A stretch of DNA of 64,000 bases. Source: Rhodoferax sp. OV413 (GTDB taxonomy: Bacteria; Pseudomonadota; Gammaproteobacteria; Burkholderiales; Burkholderiaceae_C). Below the pieces are notes generated by a model, which worked only from the letters and a program-made list of their open reading frames with translations, had not been told where the DNA came from and made no database searches. Shown here piece by piece: positions 46,721 to 54,683 of the stretch (the first letter of the stretch is position 1; each line of letters begins with the position of its first letter). Made by a program: the position numbers and the translations under genes. Location: positions 594,386 to 658,385 of the forward strand of contig NZ_FNJA01000001.1 of the NCBI RefSeq assembly GCF_900104385.1. The letters run 5' to 3'.

Positions 46721-47539
46721 TTATTTAGTGCGCCAGAGCTGGATATTCGCATCTACCATTTTCTTCATGACATTCAGACGCGCCAACTTGTACATGGCCT
46801 TGGACAGCGCAGCCCGCAGCTCGGGGGAGTTGCAGGGCGATTTGTGCGACAGCGTCAAATACAGGCTCTCGTTGCTGACCGAAGGATTCACCGGTGCCAA
46901 GCCGGTAATCGCCAGCTTGGCGATGTAAGCCAGGGCCGGGTCTTCTTCGTAAATCAAATAATCCACCCGCCCCAGCTGCAATATCTTGAAAGCCTGCTCC
47001 AGGCTGGGCACGGTATTGATCTTCAGCGAACTCTTGGCATAGCGGTCAAAGCCTTCGCCAAAGCTGTTGTTGATGACGGTCAGGCCGACCAGGCCTTTGA
47101 GGTCCGACCATTGCTGGTACTTGAGCGGCGCCTCCTGCCGGCCCCACAGCACCGAGCGGGTTTCGCGGAATGCCGGGTACACATAGTCCATGTAATCCAG
47201 CCGGTCCACGGTAAAAAAGGCGCCGGCAATCAGGTCGATGCGCCCCAGCTTGGCCTCTTCCTGCACCCGCGCCCACGAGCCCACATAGCGCACGTCGATG
47301 GGAATGCCGATTTCTTTGGACACCAGCTGCATCAGGTCGGCATTGGCCCCCAGCATACGGCTGCCATCGGCCGCCTCGCGCCACAGATACGGCGGATATT
47401 CGGGGTTTCCTGTGGCTACCAGCTGCTTGCAGGACTCGGCAGCCCACACCACACCGGCCACGCAAGCGAGTCCGGCCAGCACGGCCGTCCGGAGAAAACT
47501 CCGGTGCCGCAAGCCTGTGTGTAATGAATGGATGCCCAT
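46721..47539 (-). CDS. Family-3 substrate-binding protein, probable sensor partner
   Basis: A 272-residue protein with a signal peptide ending near VWA-AESC. The mature part shows TGNPEYPPYLWRE, MQLVSKEIGIPIDVRYVGSW and GRIDLIAGAFFTVDRLDYMDYV, as in family-3 binding proteins. No permease or ATPase gene is adjacent; the downstream gene is a GGDEF-EAL receptor. This makes a signalling role more likely than transport. The upstream 290 bp hold a short GCGGCCACT direct repeat near 47691 and the dadA terminator. Confidence 0.88.
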   Translation of the reverse strand: MGIHSLHTGLRHRSFLRTAVLAGLACVAGVVWAAESCKQLVATGNPEYPPYLWREAADGSRMLGANADLMQLVSKEIGIPIDVRYVGSWARVQEEAKLGRIDLIAGAFFTVDRLDYMDYVYPAFRETRSVLWGRQEAPLKYQQWSDLKGLVGLTVINNSFGEGFDRYAKSSLKINTVPSLEQAFKILQLGRVDYLIYEEDPALAYIAKLAITGLAPVNPSVSNESLYLTLSHKSPCNSPELRAALSKAMYKLARLNVMKKMVDANIQLWRTK

Positions 47540-47757
47540 GAACGCCCTTTAGACCCGCAAAATTGGGAGCAGTCTAGCGCTAATAACCCACCGTCAATGT
47601 CTTGAATTGAGGGCGATTACAAGCATATTGTCCAGAATCGCTTAGCCGCCGCTGCTACGCCCCATTTATATCCGAATCCCCCCGTTTACGCGGCCACTTG
47701 CGCGGCCACTCGCCAAGCCCATCATCAAGCATCTTGCGTGCCCATAACCGTGCCGCA

Positions 47758-47800
47758 CAAAATAAAAAGCCCGGTCCCCGCAGAGGCCCGGGCTTTTGCC
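47758..47800 (-). terminator. Rho-independent terminator of the D-amino-acid dehydrogenase gene
   Basis: On the minus strand AGCCCGG (47788-47794) pairs with CCGGGCT (47768-47774), followed by TTTTTATTTT. It lies about 37 bp after the stop codon. Confidence 0.88.
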
Positions 47801-47830
47801 ATGCCGCGCCGGCTATTTATATTTATCTAC

Positions 47831-49066
47831 CTAGGCGGCCTGCGCCCCGGCCACCATGCCGGCCACCATATCGGCGGTCACAGCCGACAACGTCAAGCCC
47901 AGGTGCCCGTGGCCGGTGTTGTAGAACACGCCGGGCCGCTTGCCCGGGCCTACACGGGGCAGCATGTTCGGCATCATCGGGCGCAGTCCGGCCCAGGGGA
48001 TAACGCTCTCGGTGCGCACGCCAGGAAAGCATTGCTGCACCCATTCGACCAGCGGGCGGATGCGGTCGGCCCGGATATCGCGGTTGTAACCATTGAATTC
48101 CGCGGTGCCGGCCACCCGGAAGCGGTCCAGGCCCAGGCGGCTGGTCACCAGCTTGGTGCCATCGTCGAGCAGGCTGACCATGGGCGCGGCGGCCTGGCTT
48201 TGCGCATCGTCCAGATTGACGGTGATCGAATAGCCCTTGACCGGGTAGATATTCACCCGGTCGCCCAGCTGGGCGGCGATGCCGCGGCTGGCCGTGCCGG
48301 CGCAGACCACCACGCCGTCGAACACCTGGGTCTGCTGATCGGCTCCATCCTGGGAGGTGATGCTGACCTGTTTGCCATCGCTGCGCACAGCCGAAATCTC
48401 CTGCCCGTACTGGGTTTTCACGCCCCGGCGCTCGGCCGCCATGGCCATGCCGGTGCTGAACTTGTGGATGTCGCCGGTAGTGTCGCTCTCGGTGAAGTAG
48501 CCGCCGTAGTAACTGCCGGCCAAGGTCGGCTCGATGGCGCGCATCTCCTGCGGCGTGACCGCGCGGCGCTCCAGCCCGCCCTGGGCCAGCAGTTTCGAGA
48601 CCTTGCCGGCCTGGTCAAAACCGGCCTTGTCGCGGTAGATGTGCAGAATGCCTTCGCGCTTGTGGTCGAAGTCCAGGCCTTCCTCGTCGGCCCAGGCATA
48701 CAGATGCTCGCGCGCGGCGATGGCCAGGCGGGTGGTTTCCACCGTGTTCTTTTCGTAATGCGGTATGGCGGCCATGAATTCGGCAAACCAGGCCATCTTG
48801 TGCCAGCTGGGCTTGGGATTCACCAGCAATGGTGCATCGCTCTTCAACATCCACTTCAGGCCTTTGAGCACCGTGGACCAGTGGTTCCACACCTCGGCGT
48901 TCGATACCGAGAACTGCCCGCCATTGGCAAACGATGTTTCCATGGCCGCATAGCGGTGTTTTTCGAACAATGTGACGGTAAAGCCGCGTTTTGCCAAAGC
49001 GTAGGCCGTGGTGACGCCCGTGATGCCGCCGCCTATAACGGCAAAATGACCAGCTAGATTTTTCAT
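47831..49066 (-). CDS. dadA: D-amino-acid dehydrogenase (DadA family)
   Basis: A 411-residue FAD-dependent oxidoreductase. The dinucleotide motif is FAVIGGGITGVTTAYALAK at the N terminus; TSFANGGQFSVSNAEVW, a C-terminal PWAGLRPMMPNMLP and YNTGHGHLGLTL follow the DadA pattern. It should oxidise D-amino acids (or glycine-like substrates) to 2-oxo acids, passing electrons to the respiratory chain at the inner membrane. A tandem glycine riboswitch in its leader makes expression glycine-responsive, which fits use of glycine or D-alanine as nitrogen and carbon source. Confidence 0.92.
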   Translation of the reverse strand: MKNLAGHFAVIGGGITGVTTAYALAKRGFTVTLFEKHRYAAMETSFANGGQFSVSNAEVWNHWSTVLKGLKWMLKSDAPLLVNPKPSWHKMAWFAEFMAAIPHYEKNTVETTRLAIAAREHLYAWADEEGLDFDHKREGILHIYRDKAGFDQAGKVSKLLAQGGLERRAVTPQEMRAIEPTLAGSYYGGYFTESDTTGDIHKFSTGMAMAAERRGVKTQYGQEISAVRSDGKQVSITSQDGADQQTQVFDGVVVCAGTASRGIAAQLGDRVNIYPVKGYSITVNLDDAQSQAAAPMVSLLDDGTKLVTSRLGLDRFRVAGTAEFNGYNRDIRADRIRPLVEWVQQCFPGVRTESVIPWAGLRPMMPNMLPRVGPGKRPGVFYNTGHGHLGLTLSAVTADMVAGMVAGAQAA

Positions 49067-49120
49067 GATGAGAGTCCCAAAACGTCATAAGGGGGATAGC
49101 AACAAACGTGCGCAGCTATC

Positions 49121-49460
49121 GCCCCTCTGTTTTGGACCTGAGAGATTCACGGCCGGCGCATAGCCAGCCGCTTGCTCCTGCGGTGAACCGGGTGACGAAA
49201 CCCGGTTGCTCTTCAGAGTGTGTGACACCCCCCACGGTTTCAGGCATGACGCGCCGTTTCCAGAAACACCGCAGAACTGGCTTTGCCAGGCTGCTGGTGT
49301 TGCCCCCTGCAAGGGGGTTGGCGGAAAGTGCTTCAGCACTGAAGCCTGGGGGTGAGCCAAAATTAGATACCGGTCCTTTTGCCTGAAAGTTTCCGGGGCG
49401 GTTGCTCCTTCGGCGCTGATTTCTTGCCGCAAGGGCAAGGGGAGCAGTCTCTCCCGGTAT
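49121..49460 (-). promoter_or_regulatory. Tandem glycine riboswitch with a repeat inserted between the aptamers
   Basis: On the minus strand aptamer 1 (49460-49367) has ATACCGGGAGAG, GCCGAAGGAGCAA and CTTTCAGGCAAAAGGACCGG, with P1 closed by ATACCGG/CCGGTAT. Aptamer 2 (about 49220-49121) has CTCTGAAGAGCAACC, CCGCAGGAGCAAG and AATCTCTCAGGTCCAAAACA with P1 CTCTG/CAGAG. The linker is 146 nt instead of the usual few to about twenty, because the 98 bp multi-hairpin repeat (49260-49357) lies in it. Aptamer 2 ends about 55 nt before the dadA start codon. Confidence 0.9.
49260..49357 (+). repeat. 98 bp multi-hairpin repeat, copy B, in the riboswitch linker
   Basis: Matches 29955-30051 except around GTGCTTCAGCACTGAAG, where copy A has GTGCGCAGCACTGGAG. 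The nested hairpins are conserved. It occupies most of the spacer between the two glycine aptamers. Confidence 0.92.
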
Positions 49461-49483
49461 CTCCGCAGATTATCGCACCGGTG

Positions 49484-50197
49484 TCAAAGCACTTTCACCG
49501 CACGGCCTATGAACTGGATCGGGCCGGTGGGTTTATGGGTGGGTGAGCCATTGATCGGCTCCAGGGTCAGCTCGAACAGCTGGTTGGGCTGCAGCGGCGG
49601 CAATTTATCCAGTGCGATCTGCAGGGTCTGGCCGGGTTTGACCAGGCCCAGCGACACCGGCCCGTTCCAGCCATCGGCCTTGGTCCAGAACTGCAGCGAT
49701 TTCTCGGCCGGCACCTCAGCCTGGCCCAGCGGGATCAGGCTCAGCTGCTGCGGGTTGCTGGCCTGGATCACCCAGCCCGGCGCCTTGTCCTGCGGAGCCA
49801 CCAACACCACCATGTACTGCGGGCTGGCCGGCAGCACGCCTTGGCGCGTCACCAGTACCGAGGCCATGATGGCCGCGGCGGCAAAGCCGGCACCGGCCAG
49901 GCCGCGCCACAGGTCCAGACTATTCCACCAACCCGTTTTTACCGCGGGCACGGGCCGTCGACGCGGTGCCATCGCATGGTCGACACTGCGCTCAATGCGT
50001 TGCCATAGCTGTACCGAGGGCTCGACCGGCTCGGCGAGGGCCGTCAGGGGCAGCAGCCGCTCTTCCCAAGCCTGTACCGAGGCGCGCAACTCGGCGTCGT
50101 GGGCCAGGCGCTGCTCCACCTCGTGCCGGCGCGTGGCCGACAAGGTGCCGAGCACATATTCGGCGGCCAAGTCTTGCGTGTCTTGCGGCGCGCTCAT
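49484..50197 (-). CDS. Anti-sigma factor, RskA/ZAS-like
   Basis: A 237-residue protein. The N-terminal cytoplasmic part (LAAEYVLGTLSATRRHEVEQ, about 8-75) is the anti-sigma helix bundle. One transmembrane helix lies at about 98-117. The periplasmic C-terminal domain (about 120-237) matches the RskA C-terminal type (KSLQFWTKADGWNGP, GKP-type turns). The start ATG at 50197 overlaps the sigma-factor stop (ATGA), so the pair is coupled. It should hold the sigma factor at the membrane until an unknown envelope signal. Confidence 0.92.
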   Translation of the reverse strand: MSAPQDTQDLAAEYVLGTLSATRRHEVEQRLAHDAELRASVQAWEERLLPLTALAEPVEPSVQLWQRIERSVDHAMAPRRRPVPAVKTGWWNSLDLWRGLAGAGFAAAAIMASVLVTRQGVLPASPQYMVVLVAPQDKAPGWVIQASNPQQLSLIPLGQAEVPAEKSLQFWTKADGWNGPVSLGLVKPGQTLQIALDKLPPLQPNQLFELTLEPINGSPTHKPTGPIQFIGRAVKVL

Positions 50198-50760
50198 GCC
50201 ATGCACTCCTTCAGGCTGCCCATGCCGCGCTTGATCCAGGCCTTGACGGTGCCCAGCGGCGTGCGCGTGCGTTCGGCGATTTCGCCGTGCGAGCAACCAT
50301 CGACATAGGCGTACAGGATGCAATTACGCCGCGCCGGCTCCAGCCGGGCCAGGCAGTCGTTCAGCTTGCCCAGGCTCATATTCAGCTCGAAGGCATCGGC
50401 CACTTCGGCGTGGGCGGCGATGGAATGCTCGGCGTCCAGCGCCTCGGCGGTTTCCTCGTCGACCGACACCTCGCGGCCCTGGCTGCGCACCGCATTCAGC
50501 GCCTGGTGCCGCACCACGCTGTAGATCCAGCCGCGGCCCGCACCCCGCTGGGGGTCGAAGCTCGCGGCCTGGGTCCAGATCTTCATGAAAGCGTCGTGCA
50601 CCACGTCCTCCGCCTGCTGGCGTTGCCGCACGATGCGCAGCGCCACCCCCAGCAGGTGGCGGCTCTCCTGGCGGTAGATGTCCTGCAGCGCCTGGCGGTC
50701 GCCGCTGGCGCAGGCCTGCAGGGCGCGTTCGTAGTCGAAATCATCGGTAGCAGTCGTCAC
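50194..50760 (-). CDS. ECF-family RNA polymerase sigma factor
   Basis: A 188-residue sigma-70 family factor. Region 2 covers about 20-90 (RQQAEDVVHDAFMKIWTQA). Region 4 covers about 125-185 (CILYAYVDGCSHGEIAERT, LGTVKAWIKRGMGSL). It is similar to the SigK-type sigma factors that pair with RskA anti-sigma factors. Coupled to the anti-sigma gene downstream; the lipoprotein gene at 50834 lies 73 bp upstream on the same strand and may belong to its regulon. Confidence 0.94.
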   Translation of the reverse strand: MTTATDDFDYERALQACASGDRQALQDIYRQESRHLLGVALRIVRQRQQAEDVVHDAFMKIWTQAASFDPQRGAGRGWIYSVVRHQALNAVRSQGREVSVDEETAEALDAEHSIAAHAEVADAFELNMSLGKLNDCLARLEPARRNCILYAYVDGCSHGEIAERTRTPLGTVKAWIKRGMGSLKECMA

Positions 50761-50833
50761 AGGGCGGCCATCGGCTGGGTCATGGATATGGCCCCGATGT
50801 TAGCCGCCGCGCGGGCTACCGATGCTGCAGGGC

Positions 50834-51388
50834 TTAGGCAGCCTTCCAGAAGATGTAGTCGGCCTGGTACTTGACGATTTCCTTGGCGCCCTTGTTGGCC
50901 GGGCTGCAAACGCTGGCCGGTGCCACACCGCCCTTGGTGGCCACGCGCTGGATGTGCGTCACGCCGGCCATCGCTCCCATGCCCATGGCGGGGTTGGCCT
51001 TGACCAGTTGGTAGGGGATGTTGCCGGCGCCGGCTGGAGCGACCGCCAGCTGCGTGGCCGTCAGCTTGGAGCCATCCATTGATTCCCAGGTGGCGGGTGG
51101 GCCGTAGTACTTGCCGACCTGCTTGCCACTGCGATCATTCAGTGCGGCATTCGGGCCGACGAACACCCATTCGGTCAGGCCCGGGGCATTCGCCTTGTCG
51201 CGGCATTCGTAGGTGATCTCGCCCACGCCCACGGTTTCCATGGCCACTTTGTTGCCCATGGGCACTTTGACGGCCTCGGGCAGGCTGTCCTGGCTGAACA
51301 TGGGCTGCGTGGGTTTCATGGAGCCGCAGGCACTCAGTACGGCTACAGCGGAAACGACAGCAAGCAGGGAGAGAGGTTTGATCGACAT
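50834..51388 (-). CDS. DUF3455 lipoprotein
   Basis: A 184-residue protein starting MSIKPLSLLAVVSAVAVL with lipobox LSAC, so probably lipid-anchored. The mature part matches DUF3455: a CRDKANAPGLTEWVF stretch, a WESMDGSKLTA motif and a C-terminal YQADYIFWKA. DUF3455 proteins often occur beside RskA-type sigma/anti-sigma pairs, as here. Function unknown; possibly a target or sensor of the neighbouring sigma system. Confidence 0.85.
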   Translation of the reverse strand: MSIKPLSLLAVVSAVAVLSACGSMKPTQPMFSQDSLPEAVKVPMGNKVAMETVGVGEITYECRDKANAPGLTEWVFVGPNAALNDRSGKQVGKYYGPPATWESMDGSKLTATQLAVAPAGAGNIPYQLVKANPAMGMGAMAGVTHIQRVATKGGVAPASVCSPANKGAKEIVKYQADYIFWKAA

Positions 51389-51519
51389 GGATGTGCTCCA
51401 AAAAAGGTTTAGCGGATAAAGACAACAGGCAGCTTTGTGCGCTGCTACATGTACTACCCACAAGCCCCGGTTTTGGATGCACTCCAACGCAAATATTTTT
51501 GTGCGCAGCCAGAAGATTT

Positions 51520-51595
51520 ATAAAAAACGCTATTTATTCAATAGCTGCCAGCGCAGATTAAATATGCGCTGGCAGCCTATTTCATTCACGATTTT
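51520..51595 (+). repeat. Short hairpin repeat copy with a perfect 12 bp stem
   Basis: GCTGCCAGCGCA (51544-51555) and TGCGCTGGCAGC (51565-51576) pair perfectly across a 9 nt loop, flanked by AT-rich ends. It lies between the lipoprotein gene start side and the 3' end of dgcA and can terminate the latter on the minus strand. Confidence 0.88.
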
Positions 51596-51614
51596 TGCCA
51601 CCATTTCGATAGCA

Positions 51615-52598
51615 CTACCCCCACAGCGCCGGCAGTGGCGGCTGGATCACACCCCGGTCGTACTGCAGCGGCACCGCCCGGTCCTGCTGCTGCAGCAAGG
51701 GGCCGTCCAGGTCCACATAGCGGCAGCTTTGCGCCAGCAGAAACGCCGGCGCCATGGCCAGCGAAGTACCGCACATATTGCCGACCATCAACCCCAGGCC
51801 CAGCCGCCGGGCCTCGGCGGCCATGGCCAGCGCCTCGGTAAGCCCACCGCATTTGTCCAGCTTGATGTTGACGAACTGGTAGCGCCCGACCAGGGCGGAC
51901 AGCGAAGCCCGGTCGGTGCAGGACTCATCGGCGGCCAGCGGAATCGGCGGTTGCAGGCCGTCCAGCGCGGCGTCCAGCCCACGCGCCAGCGGCTGCTCGA
52001 CCAGCTCGACACCGGCGTCAGCCAGTTGAGGCAGCAGCTCGCGCAGCAGCGCCGGTGTCCAGGCCTGGTTCGCATCGACCACCAGGCGTGCACCCGGGTG
52101 TTCCTCGCGCACCCAGCGCACCACATCCAGATGGCGCCGCGCGTCCACCTTCAGCTTGAACAGCGGGTAGTGGCGGGCCGCGCGGGCCTTGCGCCGCGTC
52201 GTCGCCTCGTCGCCCAGGCCAATGGTGAATGCGGTGGTCACCGGCTGCAAAGCCGGCAAGCCGGCCGCCTGCCACACTGGCGTGCCGCTCTGCTTGGCGC
52301 GCAAGTCCCACAGCGCGCAGTCCAGCGCATTGCGCGCGCCGCCAGCCGGCAGCAGGTCCAGCAGCTCGGCGCCGCCCAGGCCGTCGTGCAGGCGCGGCAG
52401 CAGCTCGGCGATCTGCGCGGCCATGCTGACCGGAGTCTCGCCGTCGTAGTCGACCCCGGCGGCTTCGGCCTGGCCGCGGTGGCCGGCCGTATCGGTCAGG
52501 GTCAGCAGCAGCACCGCTTGGTCGGTGATGACTTCGCGGGCGATCTCGAAGGGCTCGTGCAAAGCCCAGCTCTCGATACGGGTCTGGCAGCGGATCAT
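51615..52598 (-). CDS. dgcA: Enolase-superfamily racemase/epimerase, DgcA-like
   Basis: A 327-residue enzyme of the muconate-lactonising/dipeptide-epimerase branch. The KxK catalytic lysines are at 148-150 (LFKLKVD). Metal ligands are D175 (VVDANQ), E201 (VEQPL) and D224 (AADES), and the second-face lysine is K246 (NIKLDKCGG). Annotation pipelines would call it L-Ala-D/L-Glu epimerase. Beside DgcN its likely substrate is an N-acylated amino acid (N-acetyl-D-glutamate racemisation); that follows from the described DgcN-DgcA pathway. Its start overlaps the dgcN stop by 4 bp. Confidence 0.85.
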   Translation of the reverse strand: MIRCQTRIESWALHEPFEIAREVITDQAVLLLTLTDTAGHRGQAEAAGVDYDGETPVSMAAQIAELLPRLHDGLGGAELLDLLPAGGARNALDCALWDLRAKQSGTPVWQAAGLPALQPVTTAFTIGLGDEATTRRKARAARHYPLFKLKVDARRHLDVVRWVREEHPGARLVVDANQAWTPALLRELLPQLADAGVELVEQPLARGLDAALDGLQPPIPLAADESCTDRASLSALVGRYQFVNIKLDKCGGLTEALAMAAEARRLGLGLMVGNMCGTSLAMAPAFLLAQSCRYVDLDGPLLQQQDRAVPLQYDRGVIQPPLPALWG

Positions 52599-53602
52599 GT
52601 TTGCAGCAAGGCTTTGGCAATCGCGTCCACGCCGCCGCGCATCGGGTCGACCACCGGCAGTTGCAGTTCACGGCGCAGGCGGCTGGCATAGGCATCCCAC
52701 TCGACATCCGACAGGCTGGACGAGTTGATGCTGATGCCGACGCAGCGCACCGCCGGATTCGTCAGGCGGCCGGCCTCGACATAGCGGTCGATGGCGACCT
52801 GCAGGTCGGGAATCGGAAAGCCGGGGTAGCCCTCGATACAGTCGCGCGCCGGGTCGTGGCACAGCACCAGCGCATCGGGCTGCGAACCGTGCAGCAGGCC
52901 CAGGGTCACGCCCGCATAGGCCGGGTGGAACAAGGCGCCCTGCCCTTCGATCACATCCCAGTGGTTGGGCGCGTTGTCGGGCGACAACTGCTCGGCCGCA
53001 CCGGCCACGAAGTCCGAGATCACCGCATCGATGGCCACACCCTCGCCGGCAATCATCACCCCGGTCTGGCCGGTAGCGCGGAAGGTGGCGGCCGCGCCCT
53101 GCTGTTGCAGCGCCTGGGCCAGGGCCAGGGCTGTGTACTTCTTGCCCAGCGCGCAGTCGGTGCCAACGGTCAGCACGCGCTGGCCGCTGCGCTTGCGGCC
53201 GGTGCCGGCGGGGAAGCTCTGGTCGGAATGCCGCACATCGATGAGACGCGCACCGCTGCGCTGCGCCGCCTGCACAAGCCGCGGAAAGTCGCGCAGGCGC
53301 GAATGCTGGCCGCTGACGATGTCCAGGCCCGCGTCCAGCGCGGCTTCCAGCTCGGCCAGCCAATGTTCGGGCAGCGCACCGCCGACGGCGGCCACGCCGA
53401 CCACCAGCGAACCCGCGCCCTGCTGCGCGGCCTGCTGCGGCGACAAGCGGGGCAGGCCCAGGCTGACCGTGGCGGCCGGCAGGCTCCATTCGCCAAGCAC
53501 GGCATCGGCACACCAGTCGCGCAGGCCGAAGGCGGTCTTGGCGTCGGACTTCAGCGTGACATCGCCCAGAAACAACAGATAAGGTTTACGTAGTTGGTGC
53601 AT
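52595..53602 (-). CDS. dgcN: DUF1611-family N-acetyltransferase, DgcN-like
   Basis: A 335-residue protein starting MHQLRKPYLLFLGDVT. It contains a P-loop-like VGTDCALGKKYTALAL, ATGQTGVMIAG, and DVIEGQGALFHPAY, all typical of DUF1611. DgcN members acetylate D-glutamate, after which DgcA epimerises the product. The pair, with the neighbouring binding protein and LuxR regulator, suggests a D-amino-acid utilisation module. Extension to 53671 is possible in frame but has no ribosome site. Confidence 0.85.
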   Translation of the reverse strand: MHQLRKPYLLFLGDVTLKSDAKTAFGLRDWCADAVLGEWSLPAATVSLGLPRLSPQQAAQQGAGSLVVGVAAVGGALPEHWLAELEAALDAGLDIVSGQHSRLRDFPRLVQAAQRSGARLIDVRHSDQSFPAGTGRKRSGQRVLTVGTDCALGKKYTALALAQALQQQGAAATFRATGQTGVMIAGEGVAIDAVISDFVAGAAEQLSPDNAPNHWDVIEGQGALFHPAYAGVTLGLLHGSQPDALVLCHDPARDCIEGYPGFPIPDLQVAIDRYVEAGRLTNPAVRCVGISINSSSLSDVEWDAYASRLRRELQLPVVDPMRGGVDAIAKALLQT

Positions 53603-53770
53603 GTCTTTATAGGTTTCAAACGGCCTGTCATCGCACAGCCGGTCGCGCGCCAAAGGCTTTGGCGGGGGCAAGCGTAAGCCTGATTCGGGTGTAAAACACG
53701 GCCGTCCGCACCGGGCTACACCCAGCGGGATAGGCCGCCGACCACCACCGCAGCGCGCCGCCCAGCCGCC

Positions 53771-53789
53771 CTATCCCCCTGGGGGTAGA
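53771..53789. promoter_or_regulatory. Candidate operator in the dgcN / binding-protein divergent region
   Basis: CTATCCCCCTGGGGGTAG is an almost perfect inverted repeat midway between the two divergent starts. It is a candidate site for the LuxR-type regulator encoded at 54684. Confidence 0.35.
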
Positions 53790-53894
53790 GGCCGTCCGGA
53801 GTCGGGTAAAGCGCCGTATTCTTGCGCCGCGCTTCCACCGCAACCACCGCTTTATCCCGCGCCGATCCGGCGCCCCAACCTGCAGGAACCCACG

Positions 53895-54671
53895 ATGAAA
53901 CTCCACTACCTACTCGCCATGGCCGGCCTGGTGCTAGGCCTCTCCGTCCAGGCGGCCGAGCAAAAAGACCTGCGCATCGGCACCGATGCCACCTACGAAC
54001 CCTTCGAGTACAAGGCCCCCGACGGCAAGCTGGTGGGTTTCGAGATCGAGCTGGGCCAGGCGATCTGCGCCGAGATGAAGCGCCGCTGCGTGTTCGTCGA
54101 GTCACCCTGGGACGCCATCGTGCCGTCCCTGCTGGCGCGCAAGTTCGATATGGTCATGTCGGGCATGACGGTGACCGACGAGCGCCGCAAGACCGTGGCC
54201 TTCAGCGACAAGATCACCGACATTCCCTACCGCGTGATCGTCAAGCACGGCAGCGGACTGGACGGCTCGCCGGCCGCGCTGAAGGGCAAGAAGGTCGGCG
54301 TGCTGAAGGGCTCGACCGAGGCCGACTACGCCGAAAAATACTACGCCAAGGCAGGCGCCACCATACAGCGCTACGAGTCCACCCAGGACTCGTACCTGGA
54401 CATCGCCTCGGGCCGGCTGGACGCCATCATCGGCAACCTGGTGGAGATGAAAATGGGCTTTCTGGCCAAGCCCGAGGGCAAGCCCTTCGAGTTCGCCAGC
54501 TACGAGCTGAAAGACCCGGCGGTGCTGGGCTATGGCACGGGTGTGGCGATGCGCAAGAACGACGCCAAGCTGAAGGCCGACTTCAATACCGCGCTGAAGG
54601 CCGTGCACGCCAACGGCAGCTACAAGAAGATCGCCGACAAGTACTTCGATTTCGACGTCTACGGCAAATAG
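53895..54671 (+). CDS. Amino-acid substrate-binding protein (family 3), stand-alone
   Basis: A 258-residue periplasmic protein starting MKLHYLLAMAGLVLGLSV, signal peptide cut near VQA-A. It shows LRIGTDATYEPFEYKAPDG, FDMVMSGMTVTDERRKTV, DSYLDIASGRLDAIIGN and C-terminal KIADKYFDFDVYG, close to lysine/arginine/ornithine or glutamine binding proteins. No membrane components accompany it. It is divergent from dgcN and probably feeds the D-amino-acid module through a permease elsewhere. Confidence 0.92.
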   Translation: MKLHYLLAMAGLVLGLSVQAAEQKDLRIGTDATYEPFEYKAPDGKLVGFEIELGQAICAEMKRRCVFVESPWDAIVPSLLARKFDMVMSGMTVTDERRKTVAFSDKITDIPYRVIVKHGSGLDGSPAALKGKKVGVLKGSTEADYAEKYYAKAGATIQRYESTQDSYLDIASGRLDAIIGNLVEMKMGFLAKPEGKPFEFASYELKDPAVLGYGTGVAMRKNDAKLKADFNTALKAVHANGSYKKIADKYFDFDVYGK

Positions 54672-54683
54672 CCGTCCAACGGT

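Noticed and set aside
47685-47712. Short tandem GCGGCCACT repeat as an operator
   Set aside because: Only two copies, no link to a promoter, and close to the dadA terminator; probably chance or a small slippage event.
49108-49386. Small protein-coding frame in the dadA leader
   Set aside because: It lies across the glycine aptamers on the opposite strand and its codons only reflect the conserved RNA sequence.
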